From positions 1,028,421 to 1,092,420 of the forward strand of contig BCHH01000003.1 of the NCBI GenBank assembly GCA_001599595.1: a stretch of DNA of 64,000 nucleotides, written 5' to 3'. The notes under the pieces were generated by a model. The model was given only the letters and a program-made list of their open reading frames with translations, did no database searches and was not told the origin of the DNA. A program made the position numbers and the translations under genes. Source of the stretch: Beverwykella pulmonaria (lineage: Eukaryota > Ascomycota > Dothideomycetes > Pleosporales > Melanommataceae). Below, one piece after another: positions 56,137 through 64,000 of this stretch. The first letter of the stretch is position 1; each line of letters begins with the position of its first letter.

Positions 56137-57430
56137 ATGCGTCTTTCGTCATCACTACTCACGCTCCTCCCTCTCGCGGCTCTTCCTCATGCACATGCGC
56201 AAAACATTACAGACCCGATAGGTCGCGCTGAGTTGGCTCTCTCCGCACTTCAGCATTTCTACAATGCGCAAACAGGCATGTGGACTGGATGGTGGCAGAG
56301 CGCAAACGTCATGACCATAATCGCCAATCTCGCAAAGGTTGACCCAAATCCGCAGCTTCAAGATCTTGCGGCTCGGATTTTTGCCAACACAGCTGCAATG
56401 GGACCCGCCCAGAACTTTGACCCCGGAGCAGAAGAACCTTTAAAAAAGAGCAAGAGAAGGGGGCTGTCGGGATATTATAAGGGCTATGACGAGAATGGTA
56501 TTCCTTACTCAACACTCCCGGAAGGCTGGGGCAAGGTCGATGGAGCCAAAGTGAAAGCCAGGCAGGACGCTCCGGCCTACGACCCTCATGCATGGCTTGA
56601 TGGTTACTACGACGACGATCTATGGTGGGCGCTTGCTTTCATCGCGGCGTACGACGTCACCAAGAAGGTCGAGTACTTGAACCTGGGTGAGGGTATCTTC
56701 AACGGCGTTGCGCGAGTGTGGCCGAGTTCTTGCGGTGGCGGTGGCATATACTGGAACAACAAGAAAGACGTTGTGAATGCCATTGCGAACGAGCTTTTCT
56801 TTTCTACGGCAGCACATCTCGCGAATAGAGCCTCTGACCAAAACAAGTACGCCGATTGGGCGGTCAAGGCGATCGATTGGTTTACCGCTTCCGGCATGAT
56901 CAATGCGGATGGTCTTATCAATGATGGCCTTACACCGGCACCAGACTGCAAGAACAATGGCCTGGTACGTAACTCTCTTAGTAATTAGCCAGACTAAGTA
57001 CTAACAATCCGCTCAGCAAACATGGTCCTACAACCAAGGCGTCATCCTCGGCGGCCTAGCCGAACTCTACAAAATCCGACCAGCCGTTGCATACGTCGAC
57101 CTGGCCAACAAACTCGCCCAAGCCTCCCTCAAGGCCATTGCCGACAAGAACGGCATCATACAGGATCCCTGTGGGCCTCTTTGCGGTGGCGATGCATCTC
57201 AGTTCAAGGGCATCTACATGCGCGGTCTGCAAGCGCTGAATGAGGTATCTCCGAACCCGTTGTATGTCACTTCTATTAAGACAAACGCCGATAGCATCTG
57301 GAACAATGATAGAGATGCTGGAAATCTGTTTAGTATCAATTGGGCAGGGCCGTTCATTGATGTGGCTAATGCGACGACGCATTCAAGCGCTATGGAGGCA
57401 CTCGTTGCTGCGATTTCGGTCATGGGATGA
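56137..57430 (+). CDS. GH76 endo-alpha-1,6-mannanase-like enzyme
   Basis: A 413-residue protein from exons 56137-56964 and 57017-57430, with a 52-bp intron. Signal peptide MRLSSSLLTLLPLAALPHAHA. The GH76 fold is an (alpha/alpha)6 barrel; motifs seen are LQHFYNAQTGMWTGWWQSAN, the catalytic Asp pair in WLDGYYDDDLWWALA (Asp159-161), GGGIYWNNKKDVVNAIANEL, QTWSYNQGVILGGLAELYK and the C-terminal DPCGPLCGGDASQFKGIY. Fungal relatives (Dfg5/Dcw1 and secreted forms) cleave alpha-1,6-mannan or cross-link GPI proteins to the wall. No C-terminal GPI-anchor hydrophobic tail is seen here, which favours a secreted enzyme. A ~20-residue Lys/Arg-rich insertion (EEPLKKSKRRGLSGYYKGYD) is unusual. Confidence 0.9.
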
Positions 57431-57714
57431 GAAGATGGGAGACAGTGAGCAGGGTTGAGTTTGCGCTTTTGATTCCTATCCATAATTTCTAGTCGAATAC
57501 CCTTTGTAGGTTTTGTCGCGTTCAGTTTAGCGATTCACCTTAGTCCATTCCAACTCTTTCCTCCCCATATATTTTGACTGCTTTTTTTCCTGCCTACTTC
57601 GAGCTCTCTACCTTTCCAATACTCTTTTCCACCCCCCTTCATACCTACCTCATCGCATCAGCCTGCACCCCTTTTGCTTCCATTCACATCCCCCCAATCA
57701 AACCCACATCCCAT

Positions 57715-58269
57715 CTACTCCTTTGGCACCTGCTTCGAAGTAACTAGCTTCGCCCCATTCAAATAGTCCAACTTGCCCACATCAACACCCTTGTGTCTCA
57801 AAATCGCATACGTAGTAACGACATGGAACCAAAAATTCGGATGCGCAAAGTACGCCACATAATCCTTCGCCTCGAATTTAATCTCATTCTTCAACCCAGG
57901 TGGGCCTGGTGTGTAAATCGCCACCTCCTTCTCTTCTTTCCCCTCAAACTCCTTCGGGTCGATGGATTCCAGATATGCGACCACTTTGGCGACGCGCGCC
58001 TGCAGTTCGGGGAACGTCTTCTCGGTGTCGGGGAGCGGGAGGGCGGGAAGGTCGGTGATTCGAGAGACCAGGAATTTGGCGGCGTCGGTGAGTCGGTAGA
58101 TTTGATGTGGAAGTGGGTCCATGTCCGGTGCGAGACGCGTGTTGATGTATTCCTGTGGGTCGATGGAGGCAGCGAGGGCGTGGTTTTCGCCTTTTGTGAG
58201 GATGGCAGAGAGGTTGTGGAGGCCCCGGATGAGAGGGTTGAGGGCAACGCCGTGGAAGGTGAGTGGCAT
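57715..58269 (-). CDS. DUF1993 family protein
   Basis: An intronless 184-residue protein. The pattern matches DUF1993: LTFHGVALNPLIRGLHNLSAILTKGENHA, then DPLPHQIYRLTDAAKFLVSR, then FEAKDYVAYFAHPNFWFHVVTTYAILRHKGVDVGKLDYLNG. The structure is a four-helix bundle of the DinB/metal-binding class, with His residues in KGENHA, the PHQ region and the FAHPNFWFHVVT helix that could bind a metal. The family has no proven activity. No signal or membrane segment. Start chosen at MPLTFHG, where conservation begins. Confidence 0.85.
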   Translation of the reverse strand: MPLTFHGVALNPLIRGLHNLSAILTKGENHALAASIDPQEYINTRLAPDMDPLPHQIYRLTDAAKFLVSRITDLPALPLPDTEKTFPELQARVAKVVAYLESIDPKEFEGKEEKEVAIYTPGPPGLKNEIKFEAKDYVAYFAHPNFWFHVVTTYAILRHKGVDVGKLDYLNGAKLVTSKQVPKE

Positions 58270-58947
58270 GCTGGCGGTTGGTGGATGGTTGGATGGGTGG
58301 GTCTGGGGAGGGAGAGGCAAGTTTCGATGGTTTGTTGTCTGGGATCTGGAGGTTCGAGCTGTGGTTCTGAAGTTCTGGTGGACACCGCAATCCTTTTTAT
58401 ATATATCCACACCGGTCAATTCATCTGCACAGAAGCATGTAACTTCACTAGTCAAACACAATAGAGGACACCTATATCACTGATTAGAAATCCACTGTCG
58501 TTTATCGTGATGCATACCTCTTCCAGCAAAACGAAGATGTACGAAATGTCTATCGCACGAATCACCGTTGGGTAAACAGCGAGGAGAAGTGGGCTGAGGG
58601 TCATGATTACAAAGCATAAAGAGCCAACCGAGATTGAGACCAATGAGAGGATAGAAAGGTCATTGCTAGCATGTTTAGTAAACGGGGCAGAAGGTTTCAG
58701 GAAATGCGGACAAATGTAGATTCGTCCGGTTACATAGTACAGCACTAGCGTAAAAGTATTTGTGCACGTCCTCGCTTACCACACCAAAACGCGTCGCGAC
58801 AACATACGAAATGGCCAAAAAACGCTCTTTTGGGACGGAAATTAGCAGAAATTGCGCGCAAAAGGAAGAACTTTTACCTGAGGTGCGAAGTTCTATTATA
58901 TCAAAATAGGAGGAGGGGTAAAGAAGTTAGTGCTGGCAGACAAAATG
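58270..58947. other. Intergenic region
   Basis: Promoter of the DUF1993 gene and AT-rich sequence. A hydrophobic minus-strand frame at 58452-58745 lacks an ATG start and is not called. Confidence 0.45.
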
Positions 58948-59030
58948 GGTGCCGCTGCTGTAAGGGTTTCGATCCTCTGGATCATAGGCATGACTACATG
59001 CGCTAAACCACTGAGCCAAAAGGCATGCAC
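58948..59030 (-). ncRNA. tRNA-like relic with A and B boxes (SINE-like)
   Basis: On the minus strand TGGCTCAGTGG (complement of 59008-59018) is a standard A box and GATCGAAAC (complement of 58966-58974) fits the B box consensus GWTCRANNC, 33 bp apart. The arms do not fold into a functional tRNA: the acceptor does not pair and the T stem has mismatches. So it is a degenerate tRNA gene or the head of a tRNA-derived SINE, not a working tRNA. Confidence 0.4.
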
Positions 59031-59209
59031 AAGTTGAATCAACATGATTCAGCTTGCGTAGTCGGTATTTAGGCATGGAAAACGTACTGCGCCATTGCGC
59101 CACTCTTCAAGCCCACACGTGGGCACATGCATAGGACCTTGCCCATCACAGAGAGTAGGGAGGAGTGAATTAGTTATTAAGGGCTACTCTGGCTAGTTAT
59201 ATATCAAGA

Positions 59210-59581
59210 CACTTAAGAAAGGTTTACTGCCTTCTTACTAGCTTAGCCACATCTTCACGCTGGACAACGCACCTATACGCACGACTAAAAAGTAATCAAC
59301 TTCCTTAAGACGCATAGGATCTGGACGCTTAAATGGCGCCTTACTCCCCCAACCTTAACTTACTTAAGCACCTTTGGTGGGCGCTAAAAAAGCTTGTACA
59401 CAAACTCCACCCTAAGCTTAATAGTATAGGTGACTTACAGGAGGCATGGGACGCCCTGCATGCAGTTTTAAAGGAGGCCTGGCAGAAGATAACTAATTTA
59501 CTAATCTGCAACCTTATATGGTCCATGCCTAGGCGTTTAGCAGCCGTGCGGAAGGCTAAGGGCTACCAAACCAAATACTAA
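59210..59581 (+). pseudogene. Tc1/mariner transposase 3' remnant
   Basis: Plus-strand translation gives LDNAPIRTTK (second catalytic Asp region), VINFLKTHRIWTLKW, then APYSPNLNLLKHLWWALKKL and a C-terminal MPRRLAAVRKAKGYQTKY. That order is the DDE core and C-terminus of Tc1-like transposases. These pieces lie in different frames: one shift between APIRTT and KVINF, another between WTLKW and APYSPN, plus a stop. Only the last ~80 codons are open. The element is dead, and I cannot see its inverted repeats. Confidence 0.85.
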
Positions 59582-59921
59582 GCTTGGGGGTTCTTACAAG
59601 CATCTAAAACACCAAAAAACTGTATACAAATTAGATATGTATAGCACATTATACTCAATTGCGATACTTAATAAATTTGTACGATTTTCGGCGATTTTCA
59701 GATGCACAAATACTTTTGCGGTCCGACTGTAGGTTGGGATGTTGTGCCGAGGTCGTAAAGACTGTTGTTGTGTTGAACAATTGACAAATCGAAGTAGAAT
59801 TTTGGGGAGTCCCATAAGTTGCGAGATGCGGACATTCGAGAATGCGACGAGACCGAAAAGTTTTCCAACTGAGGGGTGACCGTTGGAAGCTTGGTGATGG
59901 AAAAATATGCTTCATTCGCTG
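59582..59921. other. Intergenic region
   Basis: 3' flank of the adenylation gene. A minus-strand frame at about 59,698-59,925 (MTANEAYFSITKLPTV...) has no recognisable domain and could be a chance ORF; it is not the missing carrier domain. Confidence 0.45.
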
Positions 59922-61844
59922 TCATACCGAAGCCCCTCTATCACTCCCTATTAGATTATACAACTCCTCAATCTCCGCCTCATACATTTTGACCGTCGCC
60001 TTCCTTTGCACAGACCCATTTCCTGTATATATGAATGGTTTCTCCTTCTTTACAAATATTATGCACCCTTTCCCCAGCTGCCCTGTCGAGTCCGCCAACT
60101 TATTTGCTTCTTTAATCTTGGGCCATAAGGACTCAAGAATATTTCTCTTGCCAGTCTCATCTTCGGTGTGGTACTCCGGCCGTATGTCAACGATTGCTAC
60201 AGGCCTATCTCTTCCAGTGCCGATTAGGATACAGTTCTGCACCGCGGTGTGGGTGGAAATTAGGTGCTCATGAATCATTGGATTGAAATTCCATCCATTT
60301 CTGAAGATGATTAAGTCATCTTTTCGCCCTTCGTGCTTCCAGTGATGCGGTTTTGTTGGATGTTTTGAGAAGAGATCGGCTGTGGCATATTCTTTCAACC
60401 GTGGATAAATTTTGAAAACTCCCTGGAGCGCCGCAGAGTCGGCGTCTTTGACAAACGTGAGTTCGTATAGATCGCCGGCAGGTCGCATCTCGATTCCATT
60501 GTAGACTGGATTGATGCAGACGTACTGCCAATCTTCCCGGTCTGTGGTATGTTGGACTATGAGACTAGTTTCCGTGCTTGCTATGATGGCATATAGTGGT
60601 ACATGCTCTGATATAGCGTCTCCTGCCTTCTTACTTACGGCACCTATGCATAGTCAGCGTTGATTCATCGATGCGGTAGTCGATTACTATAGTACCTCCA
60701 GCATAAGTGATGTAATTCAGCTTCCCGAGCTTTGCTAGTATATCCGGCCTTGTTGCGACTTCCTCGAGTGTGATTGGGAGGCAATCCGCAGCGTCAATAT
60801 CTGCATGTTCAAGAACCTGATCGAAGATATCTGCGGTTGCCAGCCCAGGAGGACCAAGTACAACGACTGAGTTATGGAACGTGGCCTTTTTGATCCCGCT
60901 TGCTATTCCGGCGCCATGGAAAATCGGGTAGGCACTAAAAGCGCGCCGCGTTGCATCCATAACGGTATTCCATAAGCAAGGTCGACCGTCTAATGAGGGC
61001 ACCATGTGGTGAGAATCAGACGTCGTAAGTGATGATTGTGTCCACACTACCGGCTTTGGAAAACCTGTTGAACCTGACGTGTGAACTATTAGACACGGGT
61101 GATGTTTGGCCTCATCCCAAGATTTCATGTATGGATAGCGGTCGCATGCTATGGTATTGTCGAGCAGGTACTCCATCTCTGGCATGCATAACGTTTCCAT
61201 CCTGCATTTTGCCAGTATCCCAGACACTGGGAATTCTCGAGTGTGCAGCAAAATCGTGCAATCGGTTCGTCGGATCAGATCGGCATGTCCGGCTATGCTG
61301 TTACGATGAGAGCTATAAAGAACCTAATTATTCTGAGTGTCTGAACAAAAGATTCACAAAGGGTCTTGTCCTCGAACTTATCTAGAGTTGCGGAGAGGGT
61401 GTACCTTATGCCCAGTTTTCATTCTGTCGTGAGTTCAATAAATCGCTCTACACGCCTGGCCGGACAAGCAAAGATGATTCGCAACTTACAATGCTACAAG
61501 TGCAACAAAATGCCTGACGTCTGGATAGCCCATGTAAAGTACTGTCTCGAACATTGCACTCCTTCCTATCTCTCGCTGAATGAATTGGGCGGTCTTGTTG
61601 ATGGCATTCGCGAACTGTACAAACTCAGTCCTGCTAATGCCACTATATGAAAGTTACATCTTACTGTTCGAAAAGAGACATCTTGAAATCCGTCGGCCAG
61701 GTTCGTCGACCGTGGGAAAGCGAAACAAACGCGTTCCGGATCCTGCTCTGCGATCTCGTCGACAATAACTGGTATGAGTCGTTTGCCATATGGCACATCC
61801 CCTGGCCACTCGGAAGTAGCCATCACGGTATCCCAATAGGCCAT
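59922..61844 (-). CDS. NRPS-like stand-alone adenylation (AMP-binding) enzyme
   Basis: A 557-residue protein from five exons (61665-61844, 61490-61614, 61405-61423, 60696-61323, 59922-60643) with introns of 50, 66, 81 and 52 bp. The third exon is only 19 bp but restores the conserved segment GHKVLYSSHRNS. ANL-superfamily motifs: IVHTSGSTGFPKPVV (ATP loop), YAGGAVSKKAGDAI across intron 4, IIASTETS, GDLYELTF and GRKDDLIIFRNGWN (hinge), and the C-terminal FIYTGNGSVQRKATVKMYEAEI. The resemblance is to the first domain of fungal NRPS-like carboxylate reductases, which continue with a carrier and a reductase domain. Here the ORF stops after the A domain. Either the enzyme works alone as an acyl-CoA-type ligase or it is truncated. 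Substrate unknown. Confidence 0.82.
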
Positions 61845-62801
61845 CAGAGCGCGAGGAGCAAGAACTCAATGAGAAGAGAACGACAGGAGAGAGGCAAATA
61901 TAAGAAAGAACCTTTGGAAGGAACGCGGGGTTTCCCGCTCTACCAACTATCAACCCAAACGCACCCAATTGACGGTCGCTTTCGGTAAGAAAATGCTAGC
62001 CCCATTAATGCGAGAGCTGAGGCCAGCCATGTCTCACAGGGGTGGTTTTGAGGCTCGCGGTGGCGGAGCAATGGTTGACGAGAACCGTGCTGAAGCTTGG
62101 ATCGCTAGAAACGTTTCTCCCCCATCCTGCACTGTAAGCTGCGACGGCGAGGCTCGTGGGGCGACTATTCATATGACATCGCTGGATCAGGCAGTGAGCA
62201 GTGGCAACTTTGAGATACTAGCCGGATGGAGTGAGTTAGGAGAATTAGAGATGACTGAGAGTACGCAGGGAGAGACCTCAACGCTGGGGACGGATGGTCC
62301 GTGCATTCATTCGTCATCCGGCCAAACGTCTTCGCGCAGAACAGTACGGCGTTACGAACACACATTCGCCAGCGAGGCGTCGTCGACCTGAAAATAAACG
62401 CAGCTGAGAAACGCCCTTTCTTTCTATGGTCGCAACTGGTCTTTGAACCACCCACTCTGTGCCTAGGACCTGCGCCCCACGCCCGGCGCGGCGCGGCACG
62501 ATCAGGATCGAATAGCGCCACTGGCAGGATGAAGGGCGTACGCCGAGTTCAAGGAAGCTAGGTGCCCCTTCTGTGGATCAGGGGAAGGAAGATGCCATGT
62601 GGCAGCGAGCCAATGCCGGCAATGGGCAATGACGAGCTTGAAGGATGTTAGGAGATAGCCACATTCACCAATCGTGGCTGCTTGACACTTGGCATCGAAT
62701 TCCCACACGACTAATGAGCGCACACTACAACAATTCCTTTCCAGAAACCATAGATAACGGGCGAAAGAATCTCAATCAATGTCTTGCCAAATTTATCCTC
62801 T
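61845..62801. other. Intergenic region
   Basis: Promoter of the adenylation gene plus about 700 bp with a few overlapping ORFs on both strands, none supported. Confidence 0.45.
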
Positions 62802-63139
62802 AGGTGTCTACAAAGATTGTCCACGTACGAGAGCAAGCGCCCTATGCAGAGTTCGATTTCACGTTGTCAGCCACCAGCAAAGCTGATGCCATCCCTCAAA
62901 TCCGTCAAATCCTTAGGGGAACTCTTACAATCCGCCATCCAAAGATCTATGAATTCCATACACTCGATCCTCAGAGGATGAATCGCAATGCAAATATCAT
63001 TTGCCCATGGCAGAAGGGTGGTCTCAATTGGGCAAATGCTAACGAAACAATACGAAACAATCCTAGCGGTACATCACGACAGCAATTGCCAACCGGTTTT
63101 GCAATCCACTATCCGCCACCATTGTTGTCAATACATTAA
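62802..63139 (+). other. Possible exon of an unknown gene
   Basis: A 112-codon open frame preceded by CCTCTAG, a plausible acceptor, with no ATG at its start. The sequence is protein-like (STKIVHVREQAPYAEFDFTL, AIPQIRQILRGTLTIRHPK) but matches no family I know. It could be one exon of a gene that also includes the frame at 63295. Confidence 0.3.
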
Positions 63140-63294
63140 TGGGTAATTGTCAGCCTTGAAATTCCCAACATTGCGCCCCGCCCTTCCTCAGCATCAGATG
63201 TCGAAGTCTAATCATCCTTTCGCGGCGATCTCGGGTACTCTGTGCGGAACCTGCAACCTATCGGATGACCTGACCTCATCTTACCTGTCTTAGT

Positions 63295-63678
63295 TAGGAT
63301 GCAGCATATAAGCATGCTTTTCCTGCTTGTTTCATCAGGAATTGGCTTTCGCAGCTTTGTACTAGCACTCTCACATCAGCCTCTTGCAGCAAAGCATACC
63401 CGAAAAGGACGAATGAAGAATGTATTATTTTTGTACCACCATCTGCAGATTCGGTGTATGAAACACCGCATGCAGACGAACCATGCCAATATATTTTATC
63501 TGAAACCTTTGACAGCAGACGTAAATCTTGCTTTAGTTCATCCGTTCGTGCAATACCAAGGTGGTATCCGAGCAGAGTATTAGAGTACCACGAAGGAAGA
63601 GGGCATTACCCAAATTCCCTCCTTGAAATCAACGGCATCGAGCACCAATGTGAAAAGAGTTATGCCTTCAAATGCTGA
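63295..63678 (+). other. Possible exon of a small Cys-containing protein
   Basis: An open frame of about 127 codons after TTAG, with no ATG at its start, reading YPKRTNEECIIFVPP, DEPCQYILSETF, RRKSCFSSSVRAI and ending HQCEKSYAFKC. Cys are regularly spaced and KR is a possible processing site. An overlapping frame at 63299 has a signal-peptide-like start (MQHISMLFLLVSSG) that would need a frame change to join. Unresolved; may be a broken secreted-protein gene. Confidence 0.3.
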
Positions 63679-63779
63679 CACTTTTTCCAGAAGACGTCCA
63701 AGAACATTTCGGAAACCAACACTCGTGGAAAGATCTCGGAGAGTTTAGGCTCTGGCTGTCATGAAATACAAATACAAAT

Positions 63780-64000
63780 ACAAGTAGCTTGTTTTACTAA
63801 GGCGTAACCAAGGAAGTCCAACACCCTATATCTCATTTACACCTAGAAGTTTACAGTTTTACTGGGTAGGTTGTATAGAGTACGTCTGCTAGTTTGTTTT
63901 AAGTATTATTCCGTGGTAGGTAGGAGGGGAGTTGTTGTAGAGGTTTTAGTGCTTGCTTATAACATAGTAAGAACTAGCTTCTTGTAGAGCGCTCTCTTCG
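63780..64000 (-). repeat. Edge of a second stop-riddled repeat
   Basis: On the minus strand one frame reads LADVLYTTYPVKL*TSRCK* then DIGCWTSLVTP, with TAG where Trp or Gln would fit. The composition is like the mutated copia element at the left edge, but the family is not recognisable from 220 bp. Confidence 0.5.

Noticed and set aside
58121..58483. Plus-strand ORFs over the DUF1993 gene
   Set aside because: Antisense of a well-supported minus-strand gene.
58948..59030. Functional tRNA gene
   Set aside because: A and B boxes are present, but the acceptor stem does not pair and the T stem has mismatches.
59698..59925. Minus-strand frame downstream of the adenylation gene as a carrier domain
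   Set aside because: No phosphopantetheine DSL-type serine motif is visible.
61313..61489. Adenylation gene splice that skips the 19-bp exon
   Set aside because: It also keeps the frame but loses the conserved GHKVLYSSHRNS segment, which the 19-bp exon with an AATTAG acceptor restores.
1..64000. CRISPR arrays, bacterial operons, ribosome binding sites, rRNA genes
   Set aside because: Intron-rich fungal nuclear DNA; no array of regular repeats and no rRNA-like sequence was seen.

Overview
The window is nuclear DNA of a filamentous ascomycete (Pezizomycotina). The evidence is short spliceosomal introns (mostly 46-110 bp) with GTRNGT donors and CTRAY branch sites, Zn2Cys6 and Clr5-type regulators, small secreted cysteine-rich proteins, and a Ty1/copia relic whose stop codons look like repeat-induced point mutation (RIP). 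The architecture suggests a Dothideomycete-like species, but I cannot fix the class. Most gene models were rebuilt by splicing; the summed exon length was divisible by three for each multi-exon model.

Layout. 1-2.8 kb: the minus-strand 5' half of a mutated copia element (gag, zinc knuckle, protease, start of integrase), followed by LTR-like debris to about 4 kb. 4.4-17.6 kb: minus-strand core genes, namely a small secreted protein, an F-box-like protein, a secreted protein with a duplicated cysteine module, a GH31 alpha-glucosidase with six exons, a DUF1771-Smr protein ending in a CaaX box, the SNARE Use1, and a small conidiation/stress-type protein. 17.6-21.9 kb: a long gene-poor stretch upstream of a C2H2 transcription factor (21.9-23.4 kb). 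Next come a glutathione peroxidase with an optional mitochondrial leader and a PP2A activator (PTPA).

28.7-38.6 kb: five adjacent metabolic genes (metallo-beta-lactamase-fold hydrolase, Dal5-type MFS transporter, fumarate-reductase-like flavoprotein, class II aldolase with a mitochondrial leader, NmrA-like reductase). They look like a candidate catabolic cluster. 39.4-50.5 kb: an accessory, rearranged block. It holds a large AAA ATPase with an acidic repeat, a Clr5-domain/TPR-like protein, a truncated copy of the AAA gene's 3' end, a Crinkler/RHS-type P-loop NTPase with a SAM-like N-terminus and two homologous introns, a 215-bp MITE, and two copies of a fragment encoding a basic C-terminus.

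50.5-54.4 kb: a divergent pair, a DHA2-type MFS exporter and a Zn2Cys6 regulator, probably sharing a promoter. 56.1-58.3 kb: a GH76 mannanase-like enzyme and a DUF1993 protein, convergent. 58.9-62 kb: a tRNA-like relic, a Tc1/mariner transposase remnant and a stand-alone NRPS-like adenylation enzyme. 62-64 kb: unresolved exon-like ORFs and the edge of another stop-riddled repeat. The window is therefore a conserved gene block (4-38 kb) bordered by repeats, followed by an accessory segment whose most unusual occupant is the Crinkler-type gene.
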